Source: a bacterium (GTDB taxonomy: Bacteria; Planctomycetota; JAFGQW01). From it: a DNA stretch of 64,000 nt. The translations under genes were made by a program, and so were the position numbers. Of this stretch, positions 8,454 through 17,880 are shown in pieces; position 1 is the first letter of the stretch; each line of letters begins with the position of its first letter. The DNA lies in NCBI GenBank assembly GCA_030426805.1, contig JAUHXU010000002.1, positions 682,001 to 746,000 of the forward strand, written 5' to 3'. The notes beneath the pieces are model-generated. The model was not told where the DNA came from. It worked only from the letters and a program-made list of their open reading frames with translations, and made no database searches.

Positions 8454-11400
8454 ATGGCGGTGTTTCGCTCGGTCTCGACCCAATACGACTTCCCGGCCCT
8501 CGAGCAGCGGGTGCTCGCGTTCTGGAAGGAGCGCGAGATCTTCGCGAAGAGCCTGGCGCCACGGGGCGATGCCGATCGCGGCACGTTCGTCTTCTACGAG
8601 GGGCCGCCGACCGCGAACGGGCTGCCGCACAACGGCCACGTCCTGACCCGCGTGATCAAGGACCTCTTTCCCCGCTACAAGACGATGCAGGGCTTCACGG
8701 TTCCCCGCAAAGCCGGCTGGGACACGCACGGCCTGCCGGTCGAGGTCGAGGTCGAAAAGGAGCTCGGCATCCACGGCGGCGAGGCGATCGCCGAGTACGG
8801 CATCGAGCCGTTCACGCAGCGCTGCATCGAGAGCGTGTTCCGCTATACCGCCGAATGGGAGCGGCTCACCGAGCGCATCGGCTTCTGGGTGGATCTCCAG
8901 GACGCCTACGTGACGTTCCACACGCGCTACGTCGAGAGCGTGTGGTGGGCGCTGAGCCGCCTGTTCGCGAAGGGGCTCCTCTACCAGGGCCACAAGGTCG
9001 TCTGGTGGTGGCCGCAAGGCGGCACGGCGCTCAGCGCCGGCGAGGTCGGGCAGGGCTACAAGACCGTGACCGACCCGGCCGTCGTCGTTCGCTTTCCGGT
9101 CGACGGCGACGACGGGCTGAGCCTGCTCGCCTGGACGACGACGCCGTGGACCCTCGCGAGCAACGTCGCGCTCGCGATCGGCGAGGCGCTCGACTACGTC
9201 GAGGTCGAGGTGACCGAGGGCGACGAGGCGGGGCGCTACCTGCTCGCCGACGGCCGACGCGAGGCGATCCTCGGCGACCGGCCGCACCACGTCGTTCGCA
9301 CGGTCAAGGGCAGCGAGCTGATCGGACTGCGCTACCGGCCGCCGTTCTCGTTCGCCGAGCCGGATGGCGGCGACCCGTTCCGCGTGATCCCGGCCGACTT
9401 CGTCACGCTCGACCAGGGCACGGGCGTCGTCCACGTCGCACCGGCGTTCGGTGAGGACGACTACCGCGTCGGTCGCGAGCAAGGGGTGGGGTTCCTGCAA
9501 CTCGTCTCGCCGGACGGCAAGATGACCGAGGCGTGCGGCGAGTTCGCGGGGCGCTTCTGCAAGGAGGTCGACCGCGACCTGATCCGCGACCTGAAGCGCC
9601 GCGGCCTGCTCTTCTCCGACGGACAGGTGCGGCACGAGTATCCGTTCTGCTGGCGGGCCGACGACGATCCGCTGATCCAATACGCGCGCAAGTCGTGGTT
9701 CGTCCGCACGACCGAGAAGATCGACGGCGTGATCGCGAACAACCGCGCGACGAAGTGGTATCCCGGCCATATCCAGGAGGGGCGTTTCGGCGACTTCCTC
9801 GCGAACAACGTCGACTGGGCGCTGTCGCGCGAGCGCTTCTGGGGCACGCCGCTCAACATCTGGATCAACGACGAGACCGGGGCGATGGACGCGCCGGCGA
9901 GCGTGGACGAGATCCTCGCGCGCAACCCCGACGCGTTCGCGGCGTTCGACGCCGCGCGCGAGAAGGACCCGTCGCTGAGCGAGCACTTGCGCGTTCACAA
10001 GCCGTGGGTCGACCACGTCACGTGGACGAAGGCGGGTGAACCGGGCACCTATCGACGGGTCCCGGAGGTGATCGACTGCTGGTTCGACTCCGGGTGCATG
10101 CCGTTCGCGCAGTGGGGCTACCCGCACGCCGATGGGAGCCGCGAGCGCTTCGAGCAGGCGTTCCCCGCCGACTTCATCTCCGAGGCGATCGACCAGACGC
10201 GCGGCTGGTTCTACTCGCTGCTCGCGATCTCGACGCTCGTGTTCGACGAGGAGACGCAGCGCGAACTCGGTCTCGGCGACGTGCGCGAGTATCCGCACCC
10301 CTACAAGCACTGCGTCGTGCTCGGCCACGTGTGCGACCGCACCGGCAAGAAGGAGTCGAAGTCCAAGCGCAACTACACGCCGCCGGACATCATCATCGAT
10401 CGCGTGACGATGCCGATGAAGGTCGTCGTCGCCGGCGACGGCGGACCGCTGAACGACCTCGCCGGCACCGTGACCGACGAACAGGTCGGGCTCACGCGCG
10501 ACGATCACGAGGGCCTCGACTTCCAGCGCCGCGGCTGCGAGCTGACGATCCGCAAGGACGACGCATCGGTGTCGTGTCTCGAGCCGGTCGGTGCCGGCAA
10601 GGCCGACGATTTCGCAGCCGCGACCGACGACAACGACTACCGCCACAGCGTGATCCTGTCGCCGGCGATCGCGGGGCGCCTCGGCCTGACGACCGGCGAC
10701 ACGGTCGAGATCGAGGACGCGACGCCCGCGCCGGGCGCCGACGCGTTCCGCTGGTTCTTCTACGTGTCGCCGCCGTGGAACAACACGCGCCACTCGCTGG
10801 CCGGCGTGCGCCTCGCGCAGAAGGAGACGTTGATCACGCTCTACAACGTCTACTCGTTCTTCACGATCTACGCGAACATCGACGGCTTCGACCCCGCGGC
10901 CCTCGGGGCGACGGGCATCGAGGCAGCCGACCTCGCGAAGGCGACCGGGTTCCGTCCGATCGCCGAGCGCGGGGAGCTCGACCGCTGGCTCGTCTCGGAA
11001 CTCGAACTCACGACGGCGGCGGTGACCGCCGCGCTCGACGACTACCAGGTCCACGAGGCCGCGCGCGCGCTGAGCGCGTTCGTCGACGGGCTGTCGAACT
11101 GGTATCTGCGCCGCAGTCGCAAGCGCTTCTGGGCGCCGGGCGAGGTCGGGGACGATTCCGCGTCGACCGACAAGCTCGACGCGTATTGGACGACGTGGGA
11201 GTGCCTCGTGACGCTCGGGCGCTTGCTCGCGCCGTTCACGCCGTTTCTCGCGGACGACCTCTTCGGCAACCTCGCCGTCGCACCGCTCGGCGAGCGGGTG
11301 GCGGAGTCGGTGCACCTCGCGTCGTGGCCGGTCGCCGACGAATCGCGGATCGACCGCGCGCTGTCGAGCCGGATGGCGGCCGCGCGCGACGTCGTCTCGC

Positions 11401-12116
11401 TCGGGCTCGCGGCCCGCAGCGCCCACCGGCTCCGGGTCCGTCAGCCGCTCAGCGCCGTCCAGGTGTGCTTCGCGGATCCGACGATGGCCGAGTCGCTCGG
11501 CTCGCTCGGCGCCACGGTGGCCGAGGAACTCAACGTCAAGGCGGTCCACTTCCCGGCGTCGCTCGACGAGTGCGTGCAGTACGAGGTCCGCCCGAACTTC
11601 AAAGCGCTCGGCCCGAAGATCGGCAAGCGCATGCCGCTCGTCCAGAAGGCCCTGCGCGCCGCCGACCCGGCCGCGCTCAAGCGCGAACTCGATGCGTCCG
11701 GCGCCGTGGCCGTGGCCGTGGGCGACGGCGACCCGATCACGCTGGGCCCGGACGAGCTCGAGGTGCGCCTCGCGGCGAAGGACGGCTTCGCGGCCGAGGG
11801 CGGCCGGGTCGGCGTCATCGTGCTCGACACCGAAGTGACGCCCGAACTGGAGCGCGAGGGGTGGGGGCGGGAGGTCGTCAACCGGATCCAGACGATGCGC
11901 AAGGACCTCGACCTCGCCTACGTCGACCGGATCTCGATCGCGATCGACGGGCCCACGGCGCTGACCGATGCGCTCGCCGAGCACCGCGACGCGATCGCCG
12001 GCGAGACCCTCGCCGTCGACATCGCGTTCGGCCCGGCGCCCGACGGTGCCGAGGCGCGTGAGGTACAGATCGGCCCGCATACGGCGACGATCGCCGTGAC
12101 TCGCGTCGCCGGTTGA
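8454..12116 (+). CDS. ileS: Isoleucyl-tRNA synthetase with large insertion after the KMSKS loop
   Basis: 1220 residues; the ATG is 8 nt after GGAGG. Class I synthetase that charges tRNA-Ile and edits valine. The HIGH motif is HNGH near residue 58 (PPTANGLPHNGH), the editing domain is recognisable (LAWTTTPWTLASN), and the signature loop is KESKSKR near residues 633-639. The overall pattern (WWWPQG, FRWFFYVSPPWNNTR) suits the long eukaryotic-like type. After IIIDRVTM the catalytic fold is interrupted by roughly 100-110 residues (about 655-760, including LSPAIAGRLGLTTGDTVEIE) before resuming at GADAFRWFF, where canonical enzymes go straight on. The insertion resembles a small beta-barrel domain, but I cannot name it. 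pcnB follows after 96 bp. Confidence 0.96.
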   Translation: MAVFRSVSTQYDFPALEQRVLAFWKEREIFAKSLAPRGDADRGTFVFYEGPPTANGLPHNGHVLTRVIKDLFPRYKTMQGFTVPRKAGWDTHGLPVEVEVEKELGIHGGEAIAEYGIEPFTQRCIESVFRYTAEWERLTERIGFWVDLQDAYVTFHTRYVESVWWALSRLFAKGLLYQGHKVVWWWPQGGTALSAGEVGQGYKTVTDPAVVVRFPVDGDDGLSLLAWTTTPWTLASNVALAIGEALDYVEVEVTEGDEAGRYLLADGRREAILGDRPHHVVRTVKGSELIGLRYRPPFSFAEPDGGDPFRVIPADFVTLDQGTGVVHVAPAFGEDDYRVGREQGVGFLQLVSPDGKMTEACGEFAGRFCKEVDRDLIRDLKRRGLLFSDGQVRHEYPFCWRADDDPLIQYARKSWFVRTTEKIDGVIANNRATKWYPGHIQEGRFGDFLANNVDWALSRERFWGTPLNIWINDETGAMDAPASVDEILARNPDAFAAFDAAREKDPSLSEHLRVHKPWVDHVTWTKAGEPGTYRRVPEVIDCWFDSGCMPFAQWGYPHADGSRERFEQAFPADFISEAIDQTRGWFYSLLAISTLVFDEETQRELGLGDVREYPHPYKHCVVLGHVCDRTGKKESKSKRNYTPPDIIIDRVTMPMKVVVAGDGGPLNDLAGTVTDEQVGLTRDDHEGLDFQRRGCELTIRKDDASVSCLEPVGAGKADDFAAATDDNDYRHSVILSPAIAGRLGLTTGDTVEIEDATPAPGADAFRWFFYVSPPWNNTRHSLAGVRLAQKETLITLYNVYSFFTIYANIDGFDPAALGATGIEAADLAKATGFRPIAERGELDRWLVSELELTTAAVTAALDDYQVHEAARALSAFVDGLSNWYLRRSRKRFWAPGEVGDDSASTDKLDAYWTTWECLVTLGRLLAPFTPFLADDLFGNLAVAPLGERVAESVHLASWPVADESRIDRALSSRMAAARDVVSLGLAARSAHRLRVRQPLSAVQVCFADPTMAESLGSLGATVAEELNVKAVHFPASLDECVQYEVRPNFKALGPKIGKRMPLVQKALRAADPAALKRELDASGAVAVAVGDGDPITLGPDELEVRLAAKDGFAAEGGRVGVIVLDTEVTPELEREGWGREVVNRIQTMRKDLDLAYVDRISIAIDGPTALTDALAEHRDAIAGETLAVDIAFGPAPDGAEAREVQIGPHTATIAVTRVAG

Positions 12117-12212
12117 TTCCGCCGCCGCGGATGTGCTACCTTCGCGGCGTCGCGGGCCCCGCGGCTTCCGCCGGCCCCGGAACGAACCCGAGAACCCCAC
12201 GGCAACCACCGT

Positions 12213-13568
12213 ATGCCCCAACGCCGAGCGCGCGGGCGCAAGCGCCGCCCCCGCCGCCGAGAAGACTTCTCCGACGAGCGTGACGACGACGACGAGGTCG
12301 TCGATCGCTCCCGTGTCGACCTCGACCCCGCCGAGCTGCACCCCGACGCGGACATCCACGAGATCGAGATCGCCGACGACAAGCTCGACGAGAACACGCT
12401 GAAGATCGTCCGTCGATTGCGTCGGTACGGCCACGAGGCCTACCTGGTGGGCGGCTGCGTCCGCGATCTCCTGGTCGGTCGCACCCCGAAGGACTTCGAC
12501 GTCGCGACGTCGGCGCGTCCGCGCCAGGTGAAGCGCCTGTTCCGCAATTGCCGGATCATCGGCCGGCGGTTCAAGCTGTGCCACATCCACTTCGGCGAGG
12601 AGATCATCGAGGTCTCGACGTTCCGCCGCAACCCCGCCGACGATCCGGAGACCGACAACGGCAGCGACGCCGGCGAGAGCGAAGACGATCTGCTGATCCG
12701 TCGGGACAACGTCTACGGCTCGTCGCAGGAAGACGCGCTACGGCGCGACTTCACGATCAACGCGCTGTTCTACGACGTCGAGGCGAAGGTCGTGATCGAC
12801 TACGTCGGCGGCATGCGCGACATCGAGGCGCGACAGCTCCGAACGATCGGCGTGCCGTCGATCCGGTTCCGCGAGGACCCGGTCCGCATCCTGCGATGCG
12901 CGGAGTTCAGCGCACGGCTCGATTTCACGATCGAAAACGACGTCGCCGACGCGATCGAGGAGTGCGGCCCCGAGATCGAGCGCGCCGCGAAGCCGCGCGT
13001 GCTCGAAGAGCTGCTGCAGGCGTTGAGCTGCGGGCAATCGGAGCACGTCTTCCAGATCCTGCTCGACCTGAACGTGCTCGACTTCGTCGTGCCCGAGATC
13101 GGCGACACCGACGACATCGATCGGCTGCTGGACCATCTGCGCGAACTCGACCGACTCGACGGCGGTCGCCGCGACCATGGCGACGCCGTGCTGCTGGCGG
13201 TGCTCTTCCTGCCGCGGACCCGCGAGGAGGAGGCCCTGTTCGCCAACGACCTCGATGGGCCGCCGACGAATCCGCTGCAACCGGTCGAAGCGATCTTCGG
13301 CCCGTTTGCCGAGCGCATGGGCGTCAGTCGGAAGAACGCGCAACGCGTGCGCGAGATCTGGCTCGGGCTGCGCAAGCTCGAGAAGCGGTCTCGGCGCCGA
13401 TTGAACCCGGACCTGTTCGTCCGTCGACCGCATTTCAGCGATACGCTCGCGGTGTTCGGCGTCGTGTGTCGCGCCGAGGGGCAGCCGCTCGACGAGTTCG
13501 AGCAGTGGGCGCGCAAGGCCCGATCCGGGGGCGGTCGCGCACGCGCCGGGTCACGCAGCGGCCGCTGA
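12213..13568 (+). CDS. pcnB: Poly(A) polymerase / tRNA nucleotidyltransferase family protein
   Basis: 451 residues from ATG. Class II nucleotidyltransferase: the head domain has the block YLVGGCVRDLLVG followed by the metal-binding pair in KDFDVAT. ALRRDFTINALFYD and RFREDPVRILRCAEFSARL then match PcnB-type enzymes. IIGRRFKLCHIHFGEEIIEVSTFR favours poly(A) polymerase over CCA-adding enzyme, but the two are hard to separate by motif. The first 60 residues are very basic and then very acidic (a run of Asp/Glu), probably disordered. The C-terminus is Arg/Gly-rich, suiting RNA binding. The role would be 3' polyadenylation marking RNAs for decay. The two tRNA genes that follow already encode CCA. 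Confidence 0.88.
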   Translation: MPQRRARGRKRRPRRREDFSDERDDDDEVVDRSRVDLDPAELHPDADIHEIEIADDKLDENTLKIVRRLRRYGHEAYLVGGCVRDLLVGRTPKDFDVATSARPRQVKRLFRNCRIIGRRFKLCHIHFGEEIIEVSTFRRNPADDPETDNGSDAGESEDDLLIRRDNVYGSSQEDALRRDFTINALFYDVEAKVVIDYVGGMRDIEARQLRTIGVPSIRFREDPVRILRCAEFSARLDFTIENDVADAIEECGPEIERAAKPRVLEELLQALSCGQSEHVFQILLDLNVLDFVVPEIGDTDDIDRLLDHLRELDRLDGGRRDHGDAVLLAVLFLPRTREEEALFANDLDGPPTNPLQPVEAIFGPFAERMGVSRKNAQRVREIWLGLRKLEKRSRRRLNPDLFVRRPHFSDTLAVFGVVCRAEGQPLDEFEQWARKARSGGGRARAGSRSGR

Positions 13569-13599
13569 TGCGACCGGTCCCGGCCGATCGCGAAAGCGG

Positions 13600-13628
13600 T
13601 TGAAATCGGCGTGGGCTTGGTCCATTCT
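13600..13628 (+). promoter_or_regulatory. Candidate promoter of tRNA-Ala
   Basis: TTGAAA (13600-13605), a 17-bp spacer, then CATTCT (13623-13628), placing the start about 6 bp before the tRNA. The -35 and spacing are good; the -10 is poor. Confidence 0.45.
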
Positions 13629-13640
13629 TGCCCCCGCTGT

Positions 13641-13716
13641 GGGCGATTAGCTCAGTTGGTAGAGCGCAGCGTTCGCAATGCTGAGGTCGCGGGTTCGACT
13701 CCCGCATCGTCCACCA
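13641..13716 (+). tRNA. tRNA-Ala (anticodon CGC)
   Basis: 76-nt cloverleaf with encoded CCA. The acceptor GGGCGAT pairs with ATCGTCC (one G-U). The D arm is GCTC/GAGC. The anticodon stem CAGCG/TGCTG has loop TTCGCAA, giving anticodon CGC, which reads GCG. The T arm is CGGG TTCGACT CCCG. Confidence 0.96.
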
Positions 13717-13742
13717 CTCTCACCCGTCGCGGCGAGTTCCCA

Positions 13743-13817
13743 GCCCCCATAGCTCAGTGGATAGAGCACTGGTCTCCGGAACCAGAGGCGTAGGTTCGAT
13801 CCCTACTGGGGGTACCA
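13743..13817 (+). tRNA. tRNA-Arg (anticodon CCG)
   Basis: 75-nt cloverleaf with encoded CCA, 26 bp after tRNA-Ala and probably co-transcribed with it. The acceptor GCCCCCA pairs with TGGGGGT, with a G-U at the first pair. The anticodon stem CTGGT/ACCAG has loop CTCCGGA, giving anticodon CCG, which reads CGG. The T stem is GTAGG/CCTAC. Confidence 0.95.
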
Positions 13818-13840
13818 TCCCTTCCGCTGCGTTCTGCCGC

Positions 13841-13887
13841 GGTCCGTTCGCTCCTCGGGTTGAGCGTTGTCCCGGCGGGTACCGGAC
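13841..13887 (+). repeat. Dispersed repeat R1, partial copy 3
   Basis: About 47 nt just after tRNA-Arg align without gaps to the left foldback arm at 50.47 kb at roughly two thirds identity, sharing CCGTTCGCTCC and TACCGG blocks. It is weaker than the other copies and could be chance at this GC content. Confidence 0.4.
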
Positions 13888-13895
13888 AGAACCGC

Positions 13896-13944
13896 GTTTG
13901 AGGCGCTTCAAACCGGAATGTGGCACCGTTGAGGGACACATTCC
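13896..13944. terminator. Tandem hairpins after the tRNA pair
   Basis: GTTTGA/TCAAAC (13896-13901 with 13908-13913) is followed directly by GGAATGTG/CACATTCC (13915-13922 with 13937-13944). They sit between tRNA-Arg and the convergent TPR gene. There is no T tract, so the terminator role is inferred from position. Confidence 0.5.
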
Positions 13945-13954
13945 GATCGGAAGC

Positions 13955-14971
13955 TCACGTCGCGGTCGGACCGTGCGACGTGTTCGTCGGCGACGGCGGT
14001 GGTTCGTCGCGCGCCAGCTCGAGCTGCTGCGGGATCGCTTGCCGGTAGATCTTCGGCAGACTCGATCGCAACGCTTGCTGCAAGAAGCGGCTTCCGGTGC
14101 GCACCTGATCGAGTTCGATCAGCGCGGTGCCGAGGTGGTAGCGGCAGAGCGCCCGGTAGAGGAGATAGGCGTCGTCGAGCCGCTCCAGGGCGACCGAGTA
14201 GGCGTTGGCGGCCCCGCGGAAGTCGCCCTCGATGTGGTGGATCCGCCCTTCGACGAACGACCGCATCGCGACGTCCCGCGGTACCTGGGCCAGTAGGTCG
14301 CGCGCGTCGTCCGTCCGGTCGGCTTCGGCGAGCGCGAGCGCGGTCACCGCGGGCAGGTGGCGCGCGGTCAGCGGGTGCCCCTGGCAGCCGGCGGCGCGTT
14401 GGAGATGGGTGAGCGCCTTGCGCGGGTTGTGCTCGTGGTATTGGAAGAGGGCCGCGCGCACGAGGTGGATCATCCCCTGCAACGGGCGGCTCGGGCGCAA
14501 CGCCTGGGCGCTGTCGAGCCGGCTCGCGGCTTCGCGCGGCTGGCCGAGGACGTGGCTGACCATGCCCTCGAGCAGCAGGTGGTTCGCCTTCGCGTCGGGC
14601 GAGCCACAGACGTCGCGGGCCAGGCGCGAGTGGCCGCTCGCCTCGGCGAATCGGCCGTTTTCGATCTCGATCCACGCGAGCAGCGCCGCCGCGCGGGCGG
14701 TGATCCACGGCTGGCGATTGCGCGTGATCAGTTCTTCGAGGCACGCTTCCGCGTCGGCGAGGGCGCCGTTGCGGTAGAGCGCGCGGGCGAGGCGGAGTCG
14801 GTCGCCGCCGCACCAGTGGTAGTAGCCGAACTCGACGACGCCGACCGCGGCGAGGAAGCACGGCAACGACAGCAGCAGCGCACCGAACACCGGGCTCGCC
14901 GGATGGAACAGCAGCAGCAGATAGGCGCCGGCCAGGGCCAGGCGGACCGCGGTGATCATGGACATGTGCAC
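13955..14971 (-). CDS. Membrane-anchored TPR-type repeat protein
   Basis: 338 residues. GTG at 14971 has GAGGAG 6 nt upstream; ATG at 14965 is a possible alternative. Two N-terminal hydrophobic segments (about residues 8-25 and 28-50) are followed by a soluble helical repeat array: ALADAEACLEELI, RFAEASGHSRLARDV, QPREAASRLDSAQAL, RKALTHLQRAAGC and FRGAANAYSVALERL look like degenerate tetratricopeptide helices. Such proteins scaffold complexes at the membrane. No enzyme motif is visible, and neighbours give no clear partner. Confidence 0.75.
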   Translation of the reverse strand: MHMSMITAVRLALAGAYLLLLFHPASPVFGALLLSLPCFLAAVGVVEFGYYHWCGGDRLRLARALYRNGALADAEACLEELITRNRQPWITARAAALLAWIEIENGRFAEASGHSRLARDVCGSPDAKANHLLLEGMVSHVLGQPREAASRLDSAQALRPSRPLQGMIHLVRAALFQYHEHNPRKALTHLQRAAGCQGHPLTARHLPAVTALALAEADRTDDARDLLAQVPRDVAMRSFVEGRIHHIEGDFRGAANAYSVALERLDDAYLLYRALCRYHLGTALIELDQVRTGSRFLQQALRSSLPKIYRQAIPQQLELARDEPPPSPTNTSHGPTAT

Positions 14972-15072
14972 GTCGACTCCTCGTCGTTTCTATCGAAACG
15001 ACCCGAGGCGACCTTGACCGGCGTGGGCGTCGGCAGCCCCGTTTCGTAGAATGCGTCTCGAAGCGACACTCG

Positions 15073-15972
15073 ATGGCAAAGACGACGCACCGAACCCGGC
15101 GCCGCGGACCGATCCGCCGCGCAGCCCCGATCGCGATCCTCCTCGCGCTGCTCGGCTACTTCTTCGCCGACGGCGTGATTCCCGGTCTCGGCGGGGATGC
15201 ACCGCGCTCACCCCTCGTCCGGGGGCGCGTCGTCGCGGCCGCCGACGGGGCGCCGCTCGAGGGCGCGGTCGTGCGGCTCGGCGCCGCGACGACGCGCGCC
15301 GACGCCGACGGGCGGTTCGAGCTGGCCGTCGATCCGCTCGCGGCGACCGACGCCTCGGTGACGATCGGGCGGGAGGGATTCGTCACCGAGACGGTCCCGG
15401 TCTCGCTGCGGCGCTCCGGGGCGGTCGAACTGGCGGACCAGCGACTCGACGCCGCGTGCGTCGTCCGCGGCGAGATCCGATCGGCGTCGTTCGATGCGCC
15501 GGTCGCGGGCTGCCGCGTGACCGCGCGGCTCGGCGAGGAGTCGGTCGACGGTGAGGTGGGCCGAGACGGGCGCTACTCGATCGGACCGCTGCGCGTCGGT
15601 CGGCGGTACGACGTGCGTGTGCTGCACCCGTCCTACGTGTCGGCCTCGACGAGCATCGAAGCGCGCCCGGACGCCGAGGCGATCGTCGTCCGCCTGATGC
15701 CCGGTGCGGTGATCAGCGGCCGCGTCGTCCGACCCGACGGGTCCCCGATCGCGGGCGCGAGGGTCGTCGTTCGTGCGGCCGGCCGCGATGCGGTCGAACG
15801 GCGTGCGACGAGCGACGAGGCCGGCGCCTACGTCGTGGCCGGGCTCGCAGGTGGCGAGAAGGTCGTGACGGTCGAGTCGGGGGGGACGGACGGGCTCGGC
15901 GAACCGGTGCGCGTGACCGTCGAGCCGGGCGGCGAGCGGACCGGTGTGCGTCTGGAGCGGCGATCGCGGTGA
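15073..15972 (+). CDS. Membrane-anchored carboxypeptidase-regulatory-like domain protein
   Basis: 299 residues with a basic N-terminus and one hydrophobic segment (about 18-36), so it is a signal anchor or signal peptide. The rest is three Ig-like CarbopepD_reg beta-sandwich repeats, each beginning with a V-x-G-x-V strand and an A-P/D-G-x-P-L-x-G-A-x-V turn (VRGRVVAAADGAPLEGAVV; ISGRVVRPDGSPIAGARVV). These domains are structural or adhesive outside the cell, with no active site. The stop overlaps the start of the next gene by one base (TGATG), so the two are probably translationally coupled. A larger member of the same kind starts at 19860. Confidence 0.78.
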   Translation: MAKTTHRTRRRGPIRRAAPIAILLALLGYFFADGVIPGLGGDAPRSPLVRGRVVAAADGAPLEGAVVRLGAATTRADADGRFELAVDPLAATDASVTIGREGFVTETVPVSLRRSGAVELADQRLDAACVVRGEIRSASFDAPVAGCRVTARLGEESVDGEVGRDGRYSIGPLRVGRRYDVRVLHPSYVSASTSIEARPDAEAIVVRLMPGAVISGRVVRPDGSPIAGARVVVRAAGRDAVERRATSDEAGAYVVAGLAGGEKVVTVESGGTDGLGEPVRVTVEPGGERTGVRLERRSR

Positions 15973-17837
15973 TGGACCGGTCGCGTGTCCTGCGCGCGGT
16001 GGTGCTCGTCGCCGTCGCGATCGTCGCTTACGTGCCCGCGCTCGAGATCGGCTTTCTGCACGACGACTACTTCGAGTATCTGCACCCGGTGCGCTTCGAC
16101 GGCCTGGGGCCCGCGCTCGCCGAGACGTGGACGCCGAAGCCCGGCGAGGCGTTCTACCGACCGCTCGTGAATACGACGTTGCTCGTCACCGCGGCCGTCG
16201 TCGGACCGGAGGCGTTCTGGTTTCGCGCGACCGACGTCGCGCTGCACGCGGTGGTCGTGCTGCTCGCTGCGGCCTGCGCGACCCGGCTCGTCGACCGCCG
16301 CGTCGGCTTCGTCACCGGGCTTCTGCTCGCGCTGCATCCGTTGCCGGGTCGCGCGATCCTGTGGACATCGGATCGCTACGTCGTGCTCGCGACGCTGTTC
16401 TCGTTCGTCGCGCTGCTCGGGTTCCTGCGCTGGCGCCGTAGCGGCTCGGTCGGTGCGCTCGTCGGCGCGCTCGCCGCGCACGCGGCGGCGCTGTGCTCGA
16501 AGGAGTCGGCGCTCGCCGTACCGGTCGCGCTCGCGCTCGTCGCGTGGGTGTGGGGGGGCGCGCGGCCGTTCGGGGCACTGCGCGCGGTGGCGGGATTCGT
16601 CGTGCTCGACGTCGCCTACCTCGGGCTGCGCTACGTCGCGTACGGGGACCTCGGCGGCTATCGCGCGCCCGACGGCTCGACGCTCCCACCGCTCGGCGCC
16701 GGGCGGGTCGCGGCCGAGGCGCTCGTCGACCTGCCGATGAAGTGCCTGTGGCCGTTCAATCGCGACCGCGTGACCGGGTGGGTGGAGATCGCGCTCGGCG
16801 CGGCGCTGCTCGCGTCGGTCGCGGCGATCGCGGCGCACGCACGACGCCCGCGGACGCGCGACGTCGTCGGCGGACTCGCGCTCGGCTACGCGTGGCTGCT
16901 GCCGAGCCTGCCGTACTTCTACATCGGGCGCGATCTGCTGAAGGGCTACCACATCTATCCGGTCGCGCTCGGTTTCGGGATCGCGGCCGCGGCGGCCCTC
17001 GCGCCGCGACGACGCCCGCGGCTGGTCGGTGCCGTGTTCGCCGGGATGCTCGCGATCTACGCGGTCGTCGACCACCTGCACGCCCGAAGCTGGGTCGAGG
17101 CGACCCGCCAGGTGCGGGCGTTCGGCGCGTGGGTGCGCGCGCTCGAGCCGCCGCTCGGTCCGGACGAGCGCGTCTGGGTCGCGGGCCTGCCGCACGTGAT
17201 GCGTGGTGCGCTCCTGCTCGAGCCGAACCGGATGCGCACCCACCTCGAGGTGCTCGTCGACCGTCGGGTCGGGCCGGCCGAGGGGCTCGGCCACCCGTGG
17301 ACCCGCGCGACGAGCGACGACGTCGTCCGGTCGATGCGCGCCGGGGCGCGGCTGTTGCGCTGGGATGCCGACCGCCGAACCGGTCGCGAGATTCGGCTCG
17401 ATCCGGCGCCGACGCTCCGTCCGCTCGTCCGCGACGGCCGGGCGGCGAGTGGTGCCTGGGCGGTGGAGGGCGACACGCGGTCGACCGACGGCGGGCTCTG
17501 GCGGCTCGCGGGTCGCGACGGGCGTTTTCGCTGGCGCGGCGCCCCGATCGATCAGGCGCGATATCGCGGGATGCGCATCGTCATGCGCGCTCGCGTCGAC
17601 GGCGCGCCGCACCAGGTCTGCAACGTCCGGTGGACCGCGTCGCACTACTCGCCCGGACGGATCAAGCGGCTCGGGCGCCTGCCGATCGTCGCCGACGGGA
17701 CGTGGCGCACCTACGAGCTCGACCTCGTCCGCACCGGCTGGGTCAGCGAGTCGCTCGCGATCGAGACGCTGACCGTCGCGCCCGCGTCGGTTCCGGTCGA
17801 CGCGGCGATCCGCTCGATCGAGCTGATCCCCTGGTAG
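15972..17837 (+). CDS. GT-C-like multi-pass membrane protein (putative glycosyltransferase)
   Basis: 621 residues from the ATG overlapping the previous stop (GTG at 15969 is an alternative). Roughly ten to twelve helices fill residues 5-370. The first loop contains FLHDDYFEYLHPV, the acidic pair expected in the first extracytoplasmic loop of GT-C enzymes such as ArnT and protein O-mannosyltransferases, which use polyprenyl-phosphate sugars. EAFYRPLVNTTLLV and ILWTSDRYVVLATLFSF fit this group. The last 250 residues are soluble and probably extracytoplasmic. Coupling to the beta-sandwich protein upstream suggests that protein as a possible substrate or partner (inference). Donor and acceptor are unknown. 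Confidence 0.65.
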   Translation: MDRSRVLRAVVLVAVAIVAYVPALEIGFLHDDYFEYLHPVRFDGLGPALAETWTPKPGEAFYRPLVNTTLLVTAAVVGPEAFWFRATDVALHAVVVLLAAACATRLVDRRVGFVTGLLLALHPLPGRAILWTSDRYVVLATLFSFVALLGFLRWRRSGSVGALVGALAAHAAALCSKESALAVPVALALVAWVWGGARPFGALRAVAGFVVLDVAYLGLRYVAYGDLGGYRAPDGSTLPPLGAGRVAAEALVDLPMKCLWPFNRDRVTGWVEIALGAALLASVAAIAAHARRPRTRDVVGGLALGYAWLLPSLPYFYIGRDLLKGYHIYPVALGFGIAAAAALAPRRRPRLVGAVFAGMLAIYAVVDHLHARSWVEATRQVRAFGAWVRALEPPLGPDERVWVAGLPHVMRGALLLEPNRMRTHLEVLVDRRVGPAEGLGHPWTRATSDDVVRSMRAGARLLRWDADRRTGREIRLDPAPTLRPLVRDGRAASGAWAVEGDTRSTDGGLWRLAGRDGRFRWRGAPIDQARYRGMRIVMRARVDGAPHQVCNVRWTASHYSPGRIKRLGRLPIVADGTWRTYELDLVRTGWVSESLAIETLTVAPASVPVDAAIRSIELIPW

Positions 17838-17868
17838 AGAGCCCGCTTCCGGTTGGCCGACAGGGGCG

Positions 17869-17874
17869 TATAAT
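17869..17874 (+). promoter_or_regulatory. -10 element giving a probable leaderless start
   Basis: Perfect TATAAT ends 6 nt before the ATG of the helicase gene, and there is no Shine-Dalgarno sequence in between (CCCCCG). Transcription would begin at or within a base or two of the start codon. No good -35 is present. Confidence 0.6.
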
Positions 17875-17880
17875 CCCCCG

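Noticed and set aside
6957..12590. An 1877-codon open frame on the minus strand spanning ileS and ychF
   Set aside because: The upstream 4.5 kb is the antisense of ileS and low-complexity Arg-rich; only the ychF part has family motifs. Long antisense frames are expected at this GC content.
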